DNA of 64,000 nucleotides, taken from contig NZ_CP064689.1 in assembly GCF_023100945.1 (NCBI RefSeq), positions 2,462,001 to 2,526,000 of the forward strand, in the 5' to 3' direction. This DNA is from Bradyrhizobium sp. 200 (lineage in GTDB: Bacteria > Pseudomonadota > Alphaproteobacteria > Rhizobiales > Xanthobacteraceae). A model generated the notes under the pieces. The model had not been told where the DNA came from and ran no database searches. It saw nothing but the letters and a program-made list of their open reading frames with translations. The translations under genes and the position numbers were made by a program. Positions 25,800 to 34,701 of the stretch are shown one piece after another. How positions within the stretch are numbered: position 1 is the stretch's first letter; every line of letters starts with the position of its first letter.

Positions 25800-26840
25800 A
25801 TGACTGCAAATTCTCCGACCGGCATACGTGCCGCCGTTATTGGTCTTGGCCGCATGGGTATGCGGCATACAGAGGCGATAACCAGTCTCGGGATGACCGT
25901 TGTTGGCGTGGCAGATACCGACCAGCAAGCTCGAGCGGCTGCGCAGAATGGTTATGGCATTGGTTCTTCGGCGTGCTTTTCCGATGGCGTAGAGATGTTG
26001 CGCAGCGTGCGCCCGGAGGCGCTGGTGATAGCCACGACGGCTCCTTCACACGCGCCGCTGGTACTCGCCGCCGCCGAGGCAGGCGTTCGTTATGTTCTCT
26101 GCGAGAAACCGATGGCTACATCGCTCCGCGATGCCCAGGAAATGATGGAGACGTGCAGGCGCACCGGTGCGATTCTCGCGATCAATCATCAGATGCGGTT
26201 CATGGAGCAATATACGCGCGTCAAGTCGCTAATTGGCTCCGAGGCGCTCGGACCGCTTGCAAGCGTACTCGTCGCCGCCTCGAATTTCGGTCTGGCGATG
26301 AACGGCAGTCATTATTTCGAGATGTTCCGCTATATCAGCGGACTTTCTGTCCACTCGGTCAACGCGTGGTTTGAGGACGCGAAACTTGCAAACCCTCGCG
26401 GGGCGCAATTCGAAGACCGCTCGGGAAGAATTCTCGCGCGTACCGCTGACGGTGTGTCGATGTATCTCGACTTTTCCGTCAATGCCGGCAACGGGGTCAA
26501 CGTGGTCTACATATGTCGTAACGGACAAATCGTTGTGGACGAATTGAACGGGGTTATGCGGGTTGTCGCCCGCAAGGCCGAGTTTCGCGATCTTCCGACG
26601 ACCCGTTACGGCATGCCATCGGACATCCATGTCGAGAATATTGCGCCGGCAGACGTGGTTGGGCCGACGAAGGCGCTCTGGTCGGCGCTTCTTGACGGTC
26701 GGTCTTTCCCGGATGGGGAAGCGGGGATACACGCCCTCGCTTGCTGCGTAGCGGCCCACGTTTCGCATGAAAGTGGGGGCAACTCAGTCCGTGTCGATGA
26801 TCAGAGCTTGCCACGCACTCATCAATTCAAGTGGGCCTGA
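25800..26840 (+). CDS. Gfo/Idh/MocA-family oxidoreductase
   Basis: 346 residues from the ATG at 25800. Rossmann start AAVIGLGRMGMRHTEAI and EKP loop YVLCEKPMATSLRDAQEMM are clear. The middle has ILAINHQMRFMEQYTRVKSL, the region holding the catalytic residues. Acts on a sugar or nucleotide-sugar. Its job is not fixed by the pathways recognised here; it may oxidise or reduce a legionaminic-acid derivative or another residue of the repeat. The next gene is a second member of the same family, so they may work as a pair. Confidence 0.75.
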   Translation: MTANSPTGIRAAVIGLGRMGMRHTEAITSLGMTVVGVADTDQQARAAAQNGYGIGSSACFSDGVEMLRSVRPEALVIATTAPSHAPLVLAAAEAGVRYVLCEKPMATSLRDAQEMMETCRRTGAILAINHQMRFMEQYTRVKSLIGSEALGPLASVLVAASNFGLAMNGSHYFEMFRYISGLSVHSVNAWFEDAKLANPRGAQFEDRSGRILARTADGVSMYLDFSVNAGNGVNVVYICRNGQIVVDELNGVMRVVARKAEFRDLPTTRYGMPSDIHVENIAPADVVGPTKALWSALLDGRSFPDGEAGIHALACCVAAHVSHESGGNSVRVDDQSLPRTHQFKWA

Positions 26841-26861
26841 AATAATGGAAGTCATGCGAAA

Positions 26862-27815
26862 ATGAAGAAGTGGAAGGTAGCGATTGTTGGCGCCGGCTAC
26901 ATGGCACAGGAACATGCCAGGGCGCTGAGTTCTATCGATGTGGTTGAACTCGTGGGGGTCTGCGGGCGGACGCGCCAGCGCGCTGAAGCCTTGGCTCAGG
27001 CCCATGCCATGCCCGTCTATCGAAGCATTACGGAGATGTATGCGGATACGCAGGCCGATGCGGTTGTCGTAACCGTCAATGAGCTTGCAATGCCGGACGT
27101 ATGTGCGGAGAGCTTCAGATTTCCATGGGTCTGCTTGTTGGAAAAGCCCGTTGGCGTGGATCTGCAGGCCGCCACGCGGATTCTGGAGGACAGCCGTCGC
27201 GCCGATGCTCGCGCGTTCGTTGCTTTCAACCGCCGTTCATATTCGGCCACAAGGCAGGCTCTCCAGGAACTGGCGGCCGATGATGGCCCCCGCCTGATTT
27301 CCGTGCTCGATCAGGAAGATCAGGACGCTGCGCGCGCAGCCGGCCAGCCGGAAGAAGTCGTGCGCAACTGGATGTACGCCAATTCGATTCATCTTATTGA
27401 TTATTTCAGCTTCATGGCCCGTGGCGATGTTGTGTCGATCGAGCACGGTGCTCCCTGGACACCGGAGTCGCCACGTTTCGTTGCAGCTACGATCCGGTTC
27501 TCAAGCGGCGACGTAGGGATCTATCAGGCTGTCTGGAACGCGCCTGGACCTTGGTCCGTGACCGTGACGAATCGCGAGATTCGTCTCGAAATGCGTCCGA
27601 TTGAAAGGCTTGCCGTTCAGAGGCGGGGCGAGCGACGTCTGACTGAAATCGAACCGGAGTTGGTGGACGCGGAATACAAGCCCGGATTGAGGTATCAGGC
27701 GGAACAATTGATTTCAATTCTCGAAGGGCGTCAGGCAGGCCTTGCAACACTCGATGATGCAATGCGCTCGATGGAACTCTGCGCCAAGATTTACGGACTT
27801 GCGCCCGCCTCATGA
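26862..27815 (+). CDS. Gfo/Idh/MocA-family oxidoreductase
   Basis: 317 residues. VAIVGAGYMAQEHARALSSI is the nucleotide-binding start and VCLLEKPVGVDLQAATRIL the EKP loop; FVAFNRRSYSATRQAL and NWMYANSIHLIDYFSFM follow the family plan. It ends four bases inside the next gene. It differs enough from the preceding oxidoreductase that they are unlikely to be recent duplicates. Substrate unknown; nearby legionaminic acid and amidination genes suggest a role in tailoring one of those sugars. Confidence 0.75.
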   Translation: MKKWKVAIVGAGYMAQEHARALSSIDVVELVGVCGRTRQRAEALAQAHAMPVYRSITEMYADTQADAVVVTVNELAMPDVCAESFRFPWVCLLEKPVGVDLQAATRILEDSRRADARAFVAFNRRSYSATRQALQELAADDGPRLISVLDQEDQDAARAAGQPEEVVRNWMYANSIHLIDYFSFMARGDVVSIEHGAPWTPESPRFVAATIRFSSGDVGIYQAVWNAPGPWSVTVTNREIRLEMRPIERLAVQRRGERRLTEIEPELVDAEYKPGLRYQAEQLISILEGRQAGLATLDDAMRSMELCAKIYGLAPAS

Positions 27816-29254
27816 TCGACGGAGAAGAACGGGCTGCAAGACTTGAAAGGCTGTTCGAGCTCGAGCGGAAGCATGATCTTTTCTCGTTCAGGATAGACGG
27901 CTGGTCGGCTTGGCGGGTGATGCGAAATCCGATCTATTGGCTCGTCGCTGAACTGCCGGTGTCGAGACCGGGCAGGCCGGCCTACGTCCGCATCCTCGAA
28001 GCCATGCGCGGCACCCTCAACCTTGCAAGACTCATAGCCTTTGGAGGCCGCCGAGAACTGTTGGTCAAAACGTGCCGCTCCGCATTGCGGGTGGCGCGAG
28101 GTCCTCAGTACGAGGACGTGTATTTTGATAGTTTGCTCCGGAGGGGGTATTCCTGCCTCAAGCTGGAGGAAATCAACAGCCCGGATTTTGAAACGCAGGC
28201 CGCCGCCGCCTGGAGACCGCCCGATCTCAATCCCGTAGTATTCACGTTCTGGGGGCGTGTACTTGGCCGGTTGTTTCCGGCCGATGCAATGCCGTTCTGT
28301 AGCCGCGTTGCAGAGCTACTCAAGGCCGAACTGCAGGTCGTTGTATCTCCAGACTGGCTATTGATGCGGGTATCGACTGTGGTCTGGCAGGCGCGCCTTT
28401 ATAGCTTGCTTCTGGCCCGAAGCAGGCCCGGCGCGATTCTGGTCTCCGATACCGGGGAATACGGACTTCGCCTGGCAGCTCACCGCCAAGGTATTCGATT
28501 CATCGAACTTCAGCACGGCGTATTCGACGCCAGTCAGCCTGACGCCATCCCCCTGTGGGTTGAGGGATCTGCGGTCGAACTGGTTCTTCCGGATGTGCTG
28601 GCAACGCGCGGCGATTACTGGAGCGAACAATTGGCATCTACCCGCCAGGGCAGAGACCACGCCGTCGCGGTCGGCGACGCAATGACCGATTGGGCGCGAG
28701 CCAGGCGCAACACCGCGCGTGAGGGGCGCGGAGTTCATCTGGTGCTGACGTCGCAGGGGCTGGATACGTCAAGGCTTGTAGATTGGATCGACGAACTTGC
28801 AAATTGTGCACCGGCTTCGCTCGAGTGGCGTTTGTCGATCAAGCTTCATCCGGTCTACGATTGCAGTCCGCACGCGTTCGAGCGTTTGAAAAAGCACGAA
28901 CGGATAAGGATCATATCCGGCGCAGAGCAACCCAACGTATTCGAACTGCTGGCCGACGGCGATTTGCACCTGACCATAGCGTCGGCCTGTCATTTCGACG
29001 CCGCCGCGATCGGCGTAAGAAGCATGGTTATTCCGCTTGCCGGCCACGAACTGCTCACGAAGACAATTGACGGCAAGTTGTTTTTTCTCGCTTGTACTCA
29101 GTCAAAGGTGTGGGAGGTTGCAGCAAACGCCGATGCGCCTGACCTCGTGCGGGCCAATCGTTTTTCTTCTCCCGGCTATGTCGATAACCTTGCGGCCTTG
29201 CTGCCGAGCACCTCATCGACACTCGTTGAAGCGGAACTTGCATCGTGTCCATGA
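27812..29254 (+). CDS. GT-B-like protein, candidate nonulosonate (legionaminic acid) transferase
   Basis: 480 residues with no firm family name I can give. Soluble, no signal peptide. Motifs seen are SDTGEYG (212-218), FIELQHG (230-236), LSIKLHP (341-347) and LTIASACHFD (388-397). An HP motif followed by a conserved Ser in a GT-B C-terminal domain is characteristic of bacterial sialyltransferases (GT38, GT52, GT80), which use CMP-nonulosonates. No other gene here is an obvious user of CMP-legionaminic acid, so this is the leading candidate. The N-terminal 130 residues have no recognisable signal. Overlaps both neighbours by four bases. Confidence 0.55.
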   Translation: MIDGEERAARLERLFELERKHDLFSFRIDGWSAWRVMRNPIYWLVAELPVSRPGRPAYVRILEAMRGTLNLARLIAFGGRRELLVKTCRSALRVARGPQYEDVYFDSLLRRGYSCLKLEEINSPDFETQAAAAWRPPDLNPVVFTFWGRVLGRLFPADAMPFCSRVAELLKAELQVVVSPDWLLMRVSTVVWQARLYSLLLARSRPGAILVSDTGEYGLRLAAHRQGIRFIELQHGVFDASQPDAIPLWVEGSAVELVLPDVLATRGDYWSEQLASTRQGRDHAVAVGDAMTDWARARRNTAREGRGVHLVLTSQGLDTSRLVDWIDELANCAPASLEWRLSIKLHPVYDCSPHAFERLKKHERIRIISGAEQPNVFELLADGDLHLTIASACHFDAAAIGVRSMVIPLAGHELLTKTIDGKLFFLACTQSKVWEVAANADAPDLVRANRFSSPGYVDNLAALLPSTSSTLVEAELASCP

Positions 29255-30612
29255 CTGAAAGTTCGCTCATCAGCCAGCCGGATGTCGCCGCAGCCGATGT
29301 TGTCGCTGCCAATCAGGGCTCGCAGCGACATACGGCAATGATTGGATTCGTGGCACTCTCTCTTCTCGTCACGATGTCACTCGGACAAATCGAAGGCTTT
29401 CAGCGAGGTTCCCTGCAGTACTGGCTGGTCGTCGCGCCGGCCCTGCTATTTCCTTTGCTCGACCTACGTGCGATTGTTACGACCCTGTTAGGGCGGGCGA
29501 AGTTGCTCCTGTGGTTTTTGCTTTTGGCGGGCAGTTGGCATTTCTTCAAGGGTGATACCCGGGCGGTGGTCCCGCTCTGCGCGCTCGTCTTGGGGATGAC
29601 ATGGATTTCTACCGATCGCGCACAGATAAATGTCCAGGATCTGACGCGCCTCTATTTGATCGTGGTTTTGGTTGGTCTACTGATCTCGTTTCTTTCGGAC
29701 TTCAACCGATATGGAATTGTTCCCGGTTTCTCTGATCCCATCTATGGGCTTTGGCGCGTGTCCTTCTTTCCAAATATCGCGTACACTGGAACACTTTCTC
29801 TCGTGATGGTGCTCGTGCTTACCCGCACGAAGGCCGGTATCCGTCAGCATCCAATCGTTTTCGTGGTTGCAAGTTATTTCCTCGTGTTCTCGCAAGTGCG
29901 GGGAGCGCTTATTGCTTTGCTGATCTATGCGGTACTGTACCGCTATTTTTGCAAAGATCGGGCAATACGGCCCAACCGGATGTTCTGGATTGCACTTATC
30001 GTTGCATTTGGCGTTCCTCTCGCTGTCTTTTGGTCCGCTGGCCTGCTGTACGCGTTGCAAAATAACGGCGTGGTGTCGGCTCTTTTTCTCCGGGGCGAGA
30101 CCAATCTGTCGATAGACGATATCTTGTTCCAATTGTATAGACCTTGGCTATGGGCCACACACCTGCATCTTTTCCTTTCGAGTCCGGCATGGATGGGGTG
30201 GGGTTCACCTGAATTCTATCAATCTGTACTCGATGCCACGGGCCCGCCGCTCGCTACGACAGGATCGGAATCGCTGCCCACGAGGCTGCTGGCGAGTTAT
30301 GGCATCGCCGGCATATTCTTCACCCTTTATTTGGTACGCCTATTGCGAGAGTCAGATCGACGGGATGATCGCTGGGCCTGCGCCTGTTTTCCTGCCGTCT
30401 TCTTTCTCTTGATGAGCTGGGGCAGCATTTTTCATCCAACCGACGCCATGTTTGTTTTGTTGCTGCTGACGGTGACCAGGGGCTCTGCCGGTTTCGTGAG
30501 TGGATTGACGAATTGCCCGGAACCGGCAGCAGGGCAGGAACAGACAATTGAAATCACTCCGATAGAGCAATCCCCGTGCAATCCACCGCCTTCATCCATC
30601 CCACTGCAGTAG
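29251..30612 (+). CDS. wzy: Wzy / O-antigen ligase-like membrane protein
   Basis: 453 residues from the ATG overlapping the preceding stop (a GTG two codons earlier is possible). About ten to twelve membrane segments and a long periplasmic loop around 230-370, including GLLYALQNNGVVSALFLRGETN. The stretch VFSQVRGALIALLIYAVLYRY matches the R-G-A region of Wzy/WaaL-type proteins. It lies in the wzx operon, so it is the best candidate for the polymerase of the legionaminic-acid glycan; the twin proteins at 7586-10319 would then serve another glycan or step. Confidence 0.65.
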   Translation: MTESSLISQPDVAAADVVAANQGSQRHTAMIGFVALSLLVTMSLGQIEGFQRGSLQYWLVVAPALLFPLLDLRAIVTTLLGRAKLLLWFLLLAGSWHFFKGDTRAVVPLCALVLGMTWISTDRAQINVQDLTRLYLIVVLVGLLISFLSDFNRYGIVPGFSDPIYGLWRVSFFPNIAYTGTLSLVMVLVLTRTKAGIRQHPIVFVVASYFLVFSQVRGALIALLIYAVLYRYFCKDRAIRPNRMFWIALIVAFGVPLAVFWSAGLLYALQNNGVVSALFLRGETNLSIDDILFQLYRPWLWATHLHLFLSSPAWMGWGSPEFYQSVLDATGPPLATTGSESLPTRLLASYGIAGIFFTLYLVRLLRESDRRDDRWACACFPAVFFLLMSWGSIFHPTDAMFVLLLLTVTRGSAGFVSGLTNCPEPAAGQEQTIEITPIEQSPCNPPPSSIPLQ

Positions 30613-30807
30613 TCGACGCGGGCGCCAGGCTTGGCGCGTACAGGCTCGAGGATTTTGCGTTGCGCGCCCGGTATTGCGGTTGGCGCCGGGACGTATCTCG
30701 CTGCCGGTGCGGTTCTGACCAAGATAGCGAAGGATTGGTCGTTGATGGTTGGGGCGCCGGCGCGGCCGTTGTCGGCCGACGTGCGTAAGCCAGTATGGAA
30801 GCCATGA
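30576..30807 (+). pseudogene. Broken hexapeptide acetyltransferase remnant
   Basis: Frame 1 from a GTG at 30576 reads QSTAFIHPTAVVDAGARLGA, a clear start of a WbpD-like acetyltransferase. The similarity then stops; from about 30672 a different frame reads GIAVGAGTYLAAGAVLTKIA and on through LMVGAPARPLSADVRK to a stop at 30805-30807. These are the N- and C-terminal ends of one beta-helix enzyme with the ~100-residue catalytic core deleted and the frame shifted. The remnant overlaps the ends of the wzy and GT4 genes on either side. Not functional as an enzyme. Confidence 0.7.
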
Positions 30808-32027
30808 GAGTATTATATCTGGATAGCGATGGTCCGCTTGGCGGGGCGTCGCGCAGCCTGTTTGAGGTGGTGCGGCCACTGTCCGCGGGCGATGTCGATC
30901 CGTACTTCGTGGCGGTACAGGGTACCGCGCTCAATTTCTACTCGCAGATCGCCAGGGATATGGTCGTAACGCGCGGCCTCACGAAGTTCGACAATACGCG
31001 CTACAGCCATTATCGAGGCGTGCGCTGGCTGGTCTTGATCAGGGAGGTTTTCTATTTCCCTTTCACCATCGTCGCCTTGCTGCGTGCGCGCATGCGCTGG
31101 AAGGCTGTCGATGTCATCCACATCAACGAGGTGTTGTGCATCATTCCGGGTCTGATCGCACGCTGGCTGTTCGGCGTTGCACTCGTCGTTCACGTGCGCT
31201 CACCCGCGCGCATGGATGAAAAGTCTGCAAGGTGCCGTTGGCTGTATAAACGGCTGCAAAGAAACGCCGCTGCGATCATCGCGATCGACGAGACCACCAG
31301 GGCTACACTGCCGGCATCGCTGAATGTGGATGTCATTCAAAATTCGTTCACTCCCAAGAAGCTGGAGCAGCCGGACCAGGCGATGCAGTCGAAGCTCGAC
31401 GCGCTGCGTCCGGCTTCGCTGAAAATCGGTTTTGTCGGTAACCTCCATCATTCGAAGGGGCTGTTCGATCTGCTGGAGGCCGCGAAGCTGGTTCGTGCCT
31501 CCGGCCGGGATGTAGAGTATGTGATCGTCGGCGGAGTTACCGTGGTCGATCGAGGCCTGAAAGCCAGGCTTCTTGCGGCGGCCGGTCTTGCACAGAACGT
31601 GCAGGAGGAGCTAGGCACGCGAGTGGAGGAGGAGGGGATGGCCGATATCTTCCATCTGCTGGGCCCGACGATCGACATTCAGCGCGTCTATGAGCGTATT
31701 GACGTCATCGCCTTTCCGTCGCATTTCGACGCGCCGGGGCGGCCGGTGTTCGAGGCGGCATTCTCCTCGGTTCCGTCCATCGTCGCAGTCGAAAATCCAT
31801 TCCCCGATACGCTGGTCGACGGCAAGACTGGTCTCGCCATTCCCGGCCGCAACCCGCAAAGGCTGGCCGAGGCGATCATGCACTTCGCCGACCATCCCGA
31901 AGACGTGCGCCGGATGGGCGGTAACGCCCGGGAGCTGGCCGAAAGGAACTTCAAGCCCGAGGCGAACGCCAAGAAACTGCTGGCGATTTACACACGGGTT
32001 GTTCAGAACAACGCCGCTCGTCCCTGA
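30804..32027 (+). CDS. GT4-family glycosyltransferase
   Basis: 407 residues from the ATG at 30804 (MRVLYLDSDGPLGGASRSLF); an ATG three codons earlier is alternative. The GT-B C-terminal domain has LKIGFVGNLHHSKGLFDLLEA, the donor-site GPTIDIQRVYERIDVIAFPS and FEAAFSSVPSIVAVENPF (the E-x7-E region). Transfers a sugar with retention, in the cytoplasm. Preceded by the acetyltransferase remnant and followed by the second amidotransferase cassette. Confidence 0.85.
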   Translation: MRVLYLDSDGPLGGASRSLFEVVRPLSAGDVDPYFVAVQGTALNFYSQIARDMVVTRGLTKFDNTRYSHYRGVRWLVLIREVFYFPFTIVALLRARMRWKAVDVIHINEVLCIIPGLIARWLFGVALVVHVRSPARMDEKSARCRWLYKRLQRNAAAIIAIDETTRATLPASLNVDVIQNSFTPKKLEQPDQAMQSKLDALRPASLKIGFVGNLHHSKGLFDLLEAAKLVRASGRDVEYVIVGGVTVVDRGLKARLLAAAGLAQNVQEELGTRVEEEGMADIFHLLGPTIDIQRVYERIDVIAFPSHFDAPGRPVFEAAFSSVPSIVAVENPFPDTLVDGKTGLAIPGRNPQRLAEAIMHFADHPEDVRRMGGNARELAERNFKPEANAKKLLAIYTRVVQNNAARP

Positions 32028-32065
32028 GAGCATCATTGTCCACGATTGATCGAAATCGGCTCAAC

Positions 32066-33214
32066 ATGAAACCTCCCTCGAAGCGCGCGTACCAGATTTG
32101 CGCGAACTGCATCATGGATACGTCGGACTCGAACATCACGTTCGATCGCCGCGGCTGGTGTGACTATTGCAACAACTATCATCAGAATATCCTGCCGAAC
32201 TGGCATCCCGACGCGCGCGGCGAAAGTGAGATGCAGGCCGTCGCCGAGACCATCCGCAACGAGGGCAAGGATCGCGATCACGACTGCATTATCGGTGTCA
32301 GCGGCGGTGTTGACAGTTCGTATGTTGCCTTGCTCGCCAAGGAGAAACTGGGGCTTCGCCCGCTGATCTTCCATGTGGATGCCGGCTGGAATTCCCAACA
32401 GTCGGTCAACAACATCGAGAAGATGGTCGACAATCTCGAGCTCGATCTGCACACGGAAGTCATCGACTGGCAGGAGATGCGGGACCTTCAGCTCGCATTC
32501 TTCAAGGCCCAGGTACCGCATCTCGACACGCCGCAAGATCATGCCTTTTTTGCCGGCCTGTACAATTTTGCGGCAAAGCACGGGTTCAAATACGTCATAA
32601 CCGGTGCGAACTATTCGACCGAATGCGTTCGTGAACCGCTTGAATGGCACTATCACGCCACCGACCTTCGGCAGCTAAAGGACATTCACCGCCAGTTCGG
32701 AACGCGGCCTCTCAAGACCTTCCCGCTGACCGACATTTTCACCCACAAGCTCTACTATCGCTTCGCGAAGGGAATGCGGATCGTCAAGCCGCTCAATAAC
32801 TTTCCCTATATCAAGGAAGATGCGATGCAGGAGCTGGCTGACCGGTTCGGCTGGCAAAAATACGCCCACAAGCACTACGAGTCGCGTTTCACACGCTTCT
32901 ACGAAGGCTATTGGCTTCCCGTCAAATTCGGTTACGACAAACGCCGTGCACATTTTTCAAGCCTGATCCTGACCGGCCAAATGACGCGCGACGAGGCGCT
33001 GCGGCGAATTGCGCAACCGGCGTATGATGAAGACACGATGGCGCACGAATTCGAATATGTTGCGACCAAGCTCGATCTGACCGTCGAGGAACTGAGAGAG
33101 TTGATGAACGGACCGAACAAGAGCTATCGAGACTACAAATCGAGCATGCCGCTGATTGACCTCGGAACCCGGGTCTTGCGCGGGCTGGGCGTGCAAAAGA
33201 TGATGGTCCGATGA
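32066..33214 (+). CDS. wbpG: N-acetyl sugar amidotransferase, WbpG-like (cassette 2 synthetase)
   Basis: 382 residues from the ATG at 32066; a TTG ten codons earlier is less likely. PP-loop SGGVDS at 79-84 and zinc-type pairs C12-C15 and C32-C35. In P. aeruginosa O5 WbpG with HisH2 and HisF2 converts an acetamido group of the 2,3-diacetamido uronic acid to acetamidino; the order wbpG-hisH-hisF is the same here. Since wbpA, B, D and E are in this window, the same kind of substrate is the best guess, though FucNAc genes follow directly. It is about 55 residues shorter than the cassette 1 enzyme and clearly a different subgroup. Confidence 0.88.
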   Translation: MKPPSKRAYQICANCIMDTSDSNITFDRRGWCDYCNNYHQNILPNWHPDARGESEMQAVAETIRNEGKDRDHDCIIGVSGGVDSSYVALLAKEKLGLRPLIFHVDAGWNSQQSVNNIEKMVDNLELDLHTEVIDWQEMRDLQLAFFKAQVPHLDTPQDHAFFAGLYNFAAKHGFKYVITGANYSTECVREPLEWHYHATDLRQLKDIHRQFGTRPLKTFPLTDIFTHKLYYRFAKGMRIVKPLNNFPYIKEDAMQELADRFGWQKYAHKHYESRFTRFYEGYWLPVKFGYDKRRAHFSSLILTGQMTRDEALRRIAQPAYDEDTMAHEFEYVATKLDLTVEELRELMNGPNKSYRDYKSSMPLIDLGTRVLRGLGVQKMMVR

Positions 33215-33825
33215 TCGCTATCGTTGACTATGGACTCGGCAACATCGCCGCGTTCGCAAGCGTCTATAACAAGGCCAATATCAAGGTATCGATCGCCAAG
33301 ACAGCCGCCGACTTGAAAGGGGCGTCAAAGCTGATTCTTCCGGGCGTGGGCCATTTCGATCATGCCATGCGCCTTCTGCAGCAGTCCGGCATGCGGGAGT
33401 CTCTCGACGAGATGGTGCTCCAGGGCAAGGTCCCGGTGATGGGGATTTGTGTCGGCATGCAGATACTGGCGCGGTCGAGCGAAGAGGGAGAATTGCCGGG
33501 CCTCGGCTGGATCGATGCGGATGTCCGGGCATTCAGATCCTCGGATGCGACAAAGAACATGTCGGTGCCACACATGGGATGGAACGACGTCCAGCCGTTG
33601 TCGGGGAGCCGGTTATTCGATGAACTTCAGACCGATGCAAGATTCTATTTTCTGCATTCTTATTTCATGCGCTGCGATCGTGGAGAGGATGTACTCGCGA
33701 TCTCCAACTATGGCACCGACTTTACTTGTGCGGTGCAATCTTCCAACATTTACGGTGTCCAGTTCCATCCCGAAAAGAGTCACAGTTTCGGTAATCGTCT
33801 GTTGAGAAACTTCGCAGGGCTTTGA
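33211..33825 (+). CDS. HisH-like glutaminase subunit, cassette 2
   Basis: 204 residues. Cys80 in GICVGMQIL and His186/Glu188 in QFHPEKS complete the glutaminase triad. The stretch AIVDYGLGNIAAFASVYNKANI is characteristic of the WbpG-associated HisH2 type. It overlaps the synthetase stop by four bases and is followed by the HisF-like subunit. Confidence 0.9.
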   Translation: MIAIVDYGLGNIAAFASVYNKANIKVSIAKTAADLKGASKLILPGVGHFDHAMRLLQQSGMRESLDEMVLQGKVPVMGICVGMQILARSSEEGELPGLGWIDADVRAFRSSDATKNMSVPHMGWNDVQPLSGSRLFDELQTDARFYFLHSYFMRCDRGEDVLAISNYGTDFTCAVQSSNIYGVQFHPEKSHSFGNRLLRNFAGL

Positions 33826-33827
33826 AT

Positions 33828-34604
33828 ATGCTTCGGCCAAGGATCATACCCTGTCTGCTGGTTCACAATCGAGGGCTTGTGAAAACGGTTGCATTCAAGG
33901 ATCCAAAATACGTCGGCGATCCCATCAATGCCGTCAAGATATTCAATGAAAAAGAGGCAGACGAACTCGTCGTGCTCGATATCGACGCGACGGCTCATAA
34001 CGCGGAGCCTGACTTCAAGATGGTCGCCAACCTGGCAGCCGAATGCCGAATGCCGCTTTGCTATGGCGGGGGCGTCAAGACGGCGGAGCAGGCAAGACGA
34101 ATCATCGGTCTTGGCGTCGAGAAAATTGCGATCAGTTCAGCCGCCATTGAGACGCCTGATCTGGTTTCGGAAGCGGCCCAGGAGATCGGTGGCCAGAGTG
34201 TTGTCGTTGTCATCGATGCCAAACTGGACCCGCGAACCGGTCAGACCCTGGCATGGACCCACAATGGCACGCGCAACTCGGGCCGCACGGTAATTGACGT
34301 CGCGCAGCAGGCCGAAGCACTGGGCGCTGGCGAGATCGTCGTCAATTCCATCGACAACGACGGCAGAATGAAGGGGTACGACCTTGCGCTTGCGCGGTCC
34401 GTGCGGCAAGCGGTCAGGCTCCCGATCACGCTGCTCGGCGGCGCCGGCTCGCTTGCGGATATCAAGGCGCTGATCGAGGCATGCGGCGTCGTCGGCGCGG
34501 CCGTCGGCAGCCTGTTCGTGTTCAAGGGGCCGTATAAGGCGGTTTTGATTAACTATCCCGCGCCGCAAAAGAAGGATGAGCTGTTTTTGCCTGCTTTGAG
34601 CTAG
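33828..34604 (+). CDS. HisF-like subunit of sugar amidotransferase, cassette 2
   Basis: 258 residues from the ATG at 33828 (a TTG two codons earlier is possible). Same barrel as HisF, with phosphate loops YGGGVKTAEQ and LGGAGSLADI and the motif VVNSIDNDGRMKGYD. Here Asp11 of HisF is replaced: PCLLVHNRG instead of PCLDVxxGR, while Asp130 stays (VVVIDAKLD). True cyclase activity is therefore not expected; the role is to dock the glutaminase and carry ammonia. It has a C-terminal extension of about 20 residues (INYPAPQKKDELFLPALS). Confidence 0.88.
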   Translation: MLRPRIIPCLLVHNRGLVKTVAFKDPKYVGDPINAVKIFNEKEADELVVLDIDATAHNAEPDFKMVANLAAECRMPLCYGGGVKTAEQARRIIGLGVEKIAISSAAIETPDLVSEAAQEIGGQSVVVVIDAKLDPRTGQTLAWTHNGTRNSGRTVIDVAQQAEALGAGEIVVNSIDNDGRMKGYDLALARSVRQAVRLPITLLGGAGSLADIKALIEACGVVGAAVGSLFVFKGPYKAVLINYPAPQKKDELFLPALS

Positions 34605-34701
34605 GAATTCTCGGGCAGATCGGCATAGGTAGTTAAATTGCGACGCTTGTCTTGGGGTGGGCGGAGCAATCAGATAGACGGGTTATTCGGAAAAATTGTC
34701 C

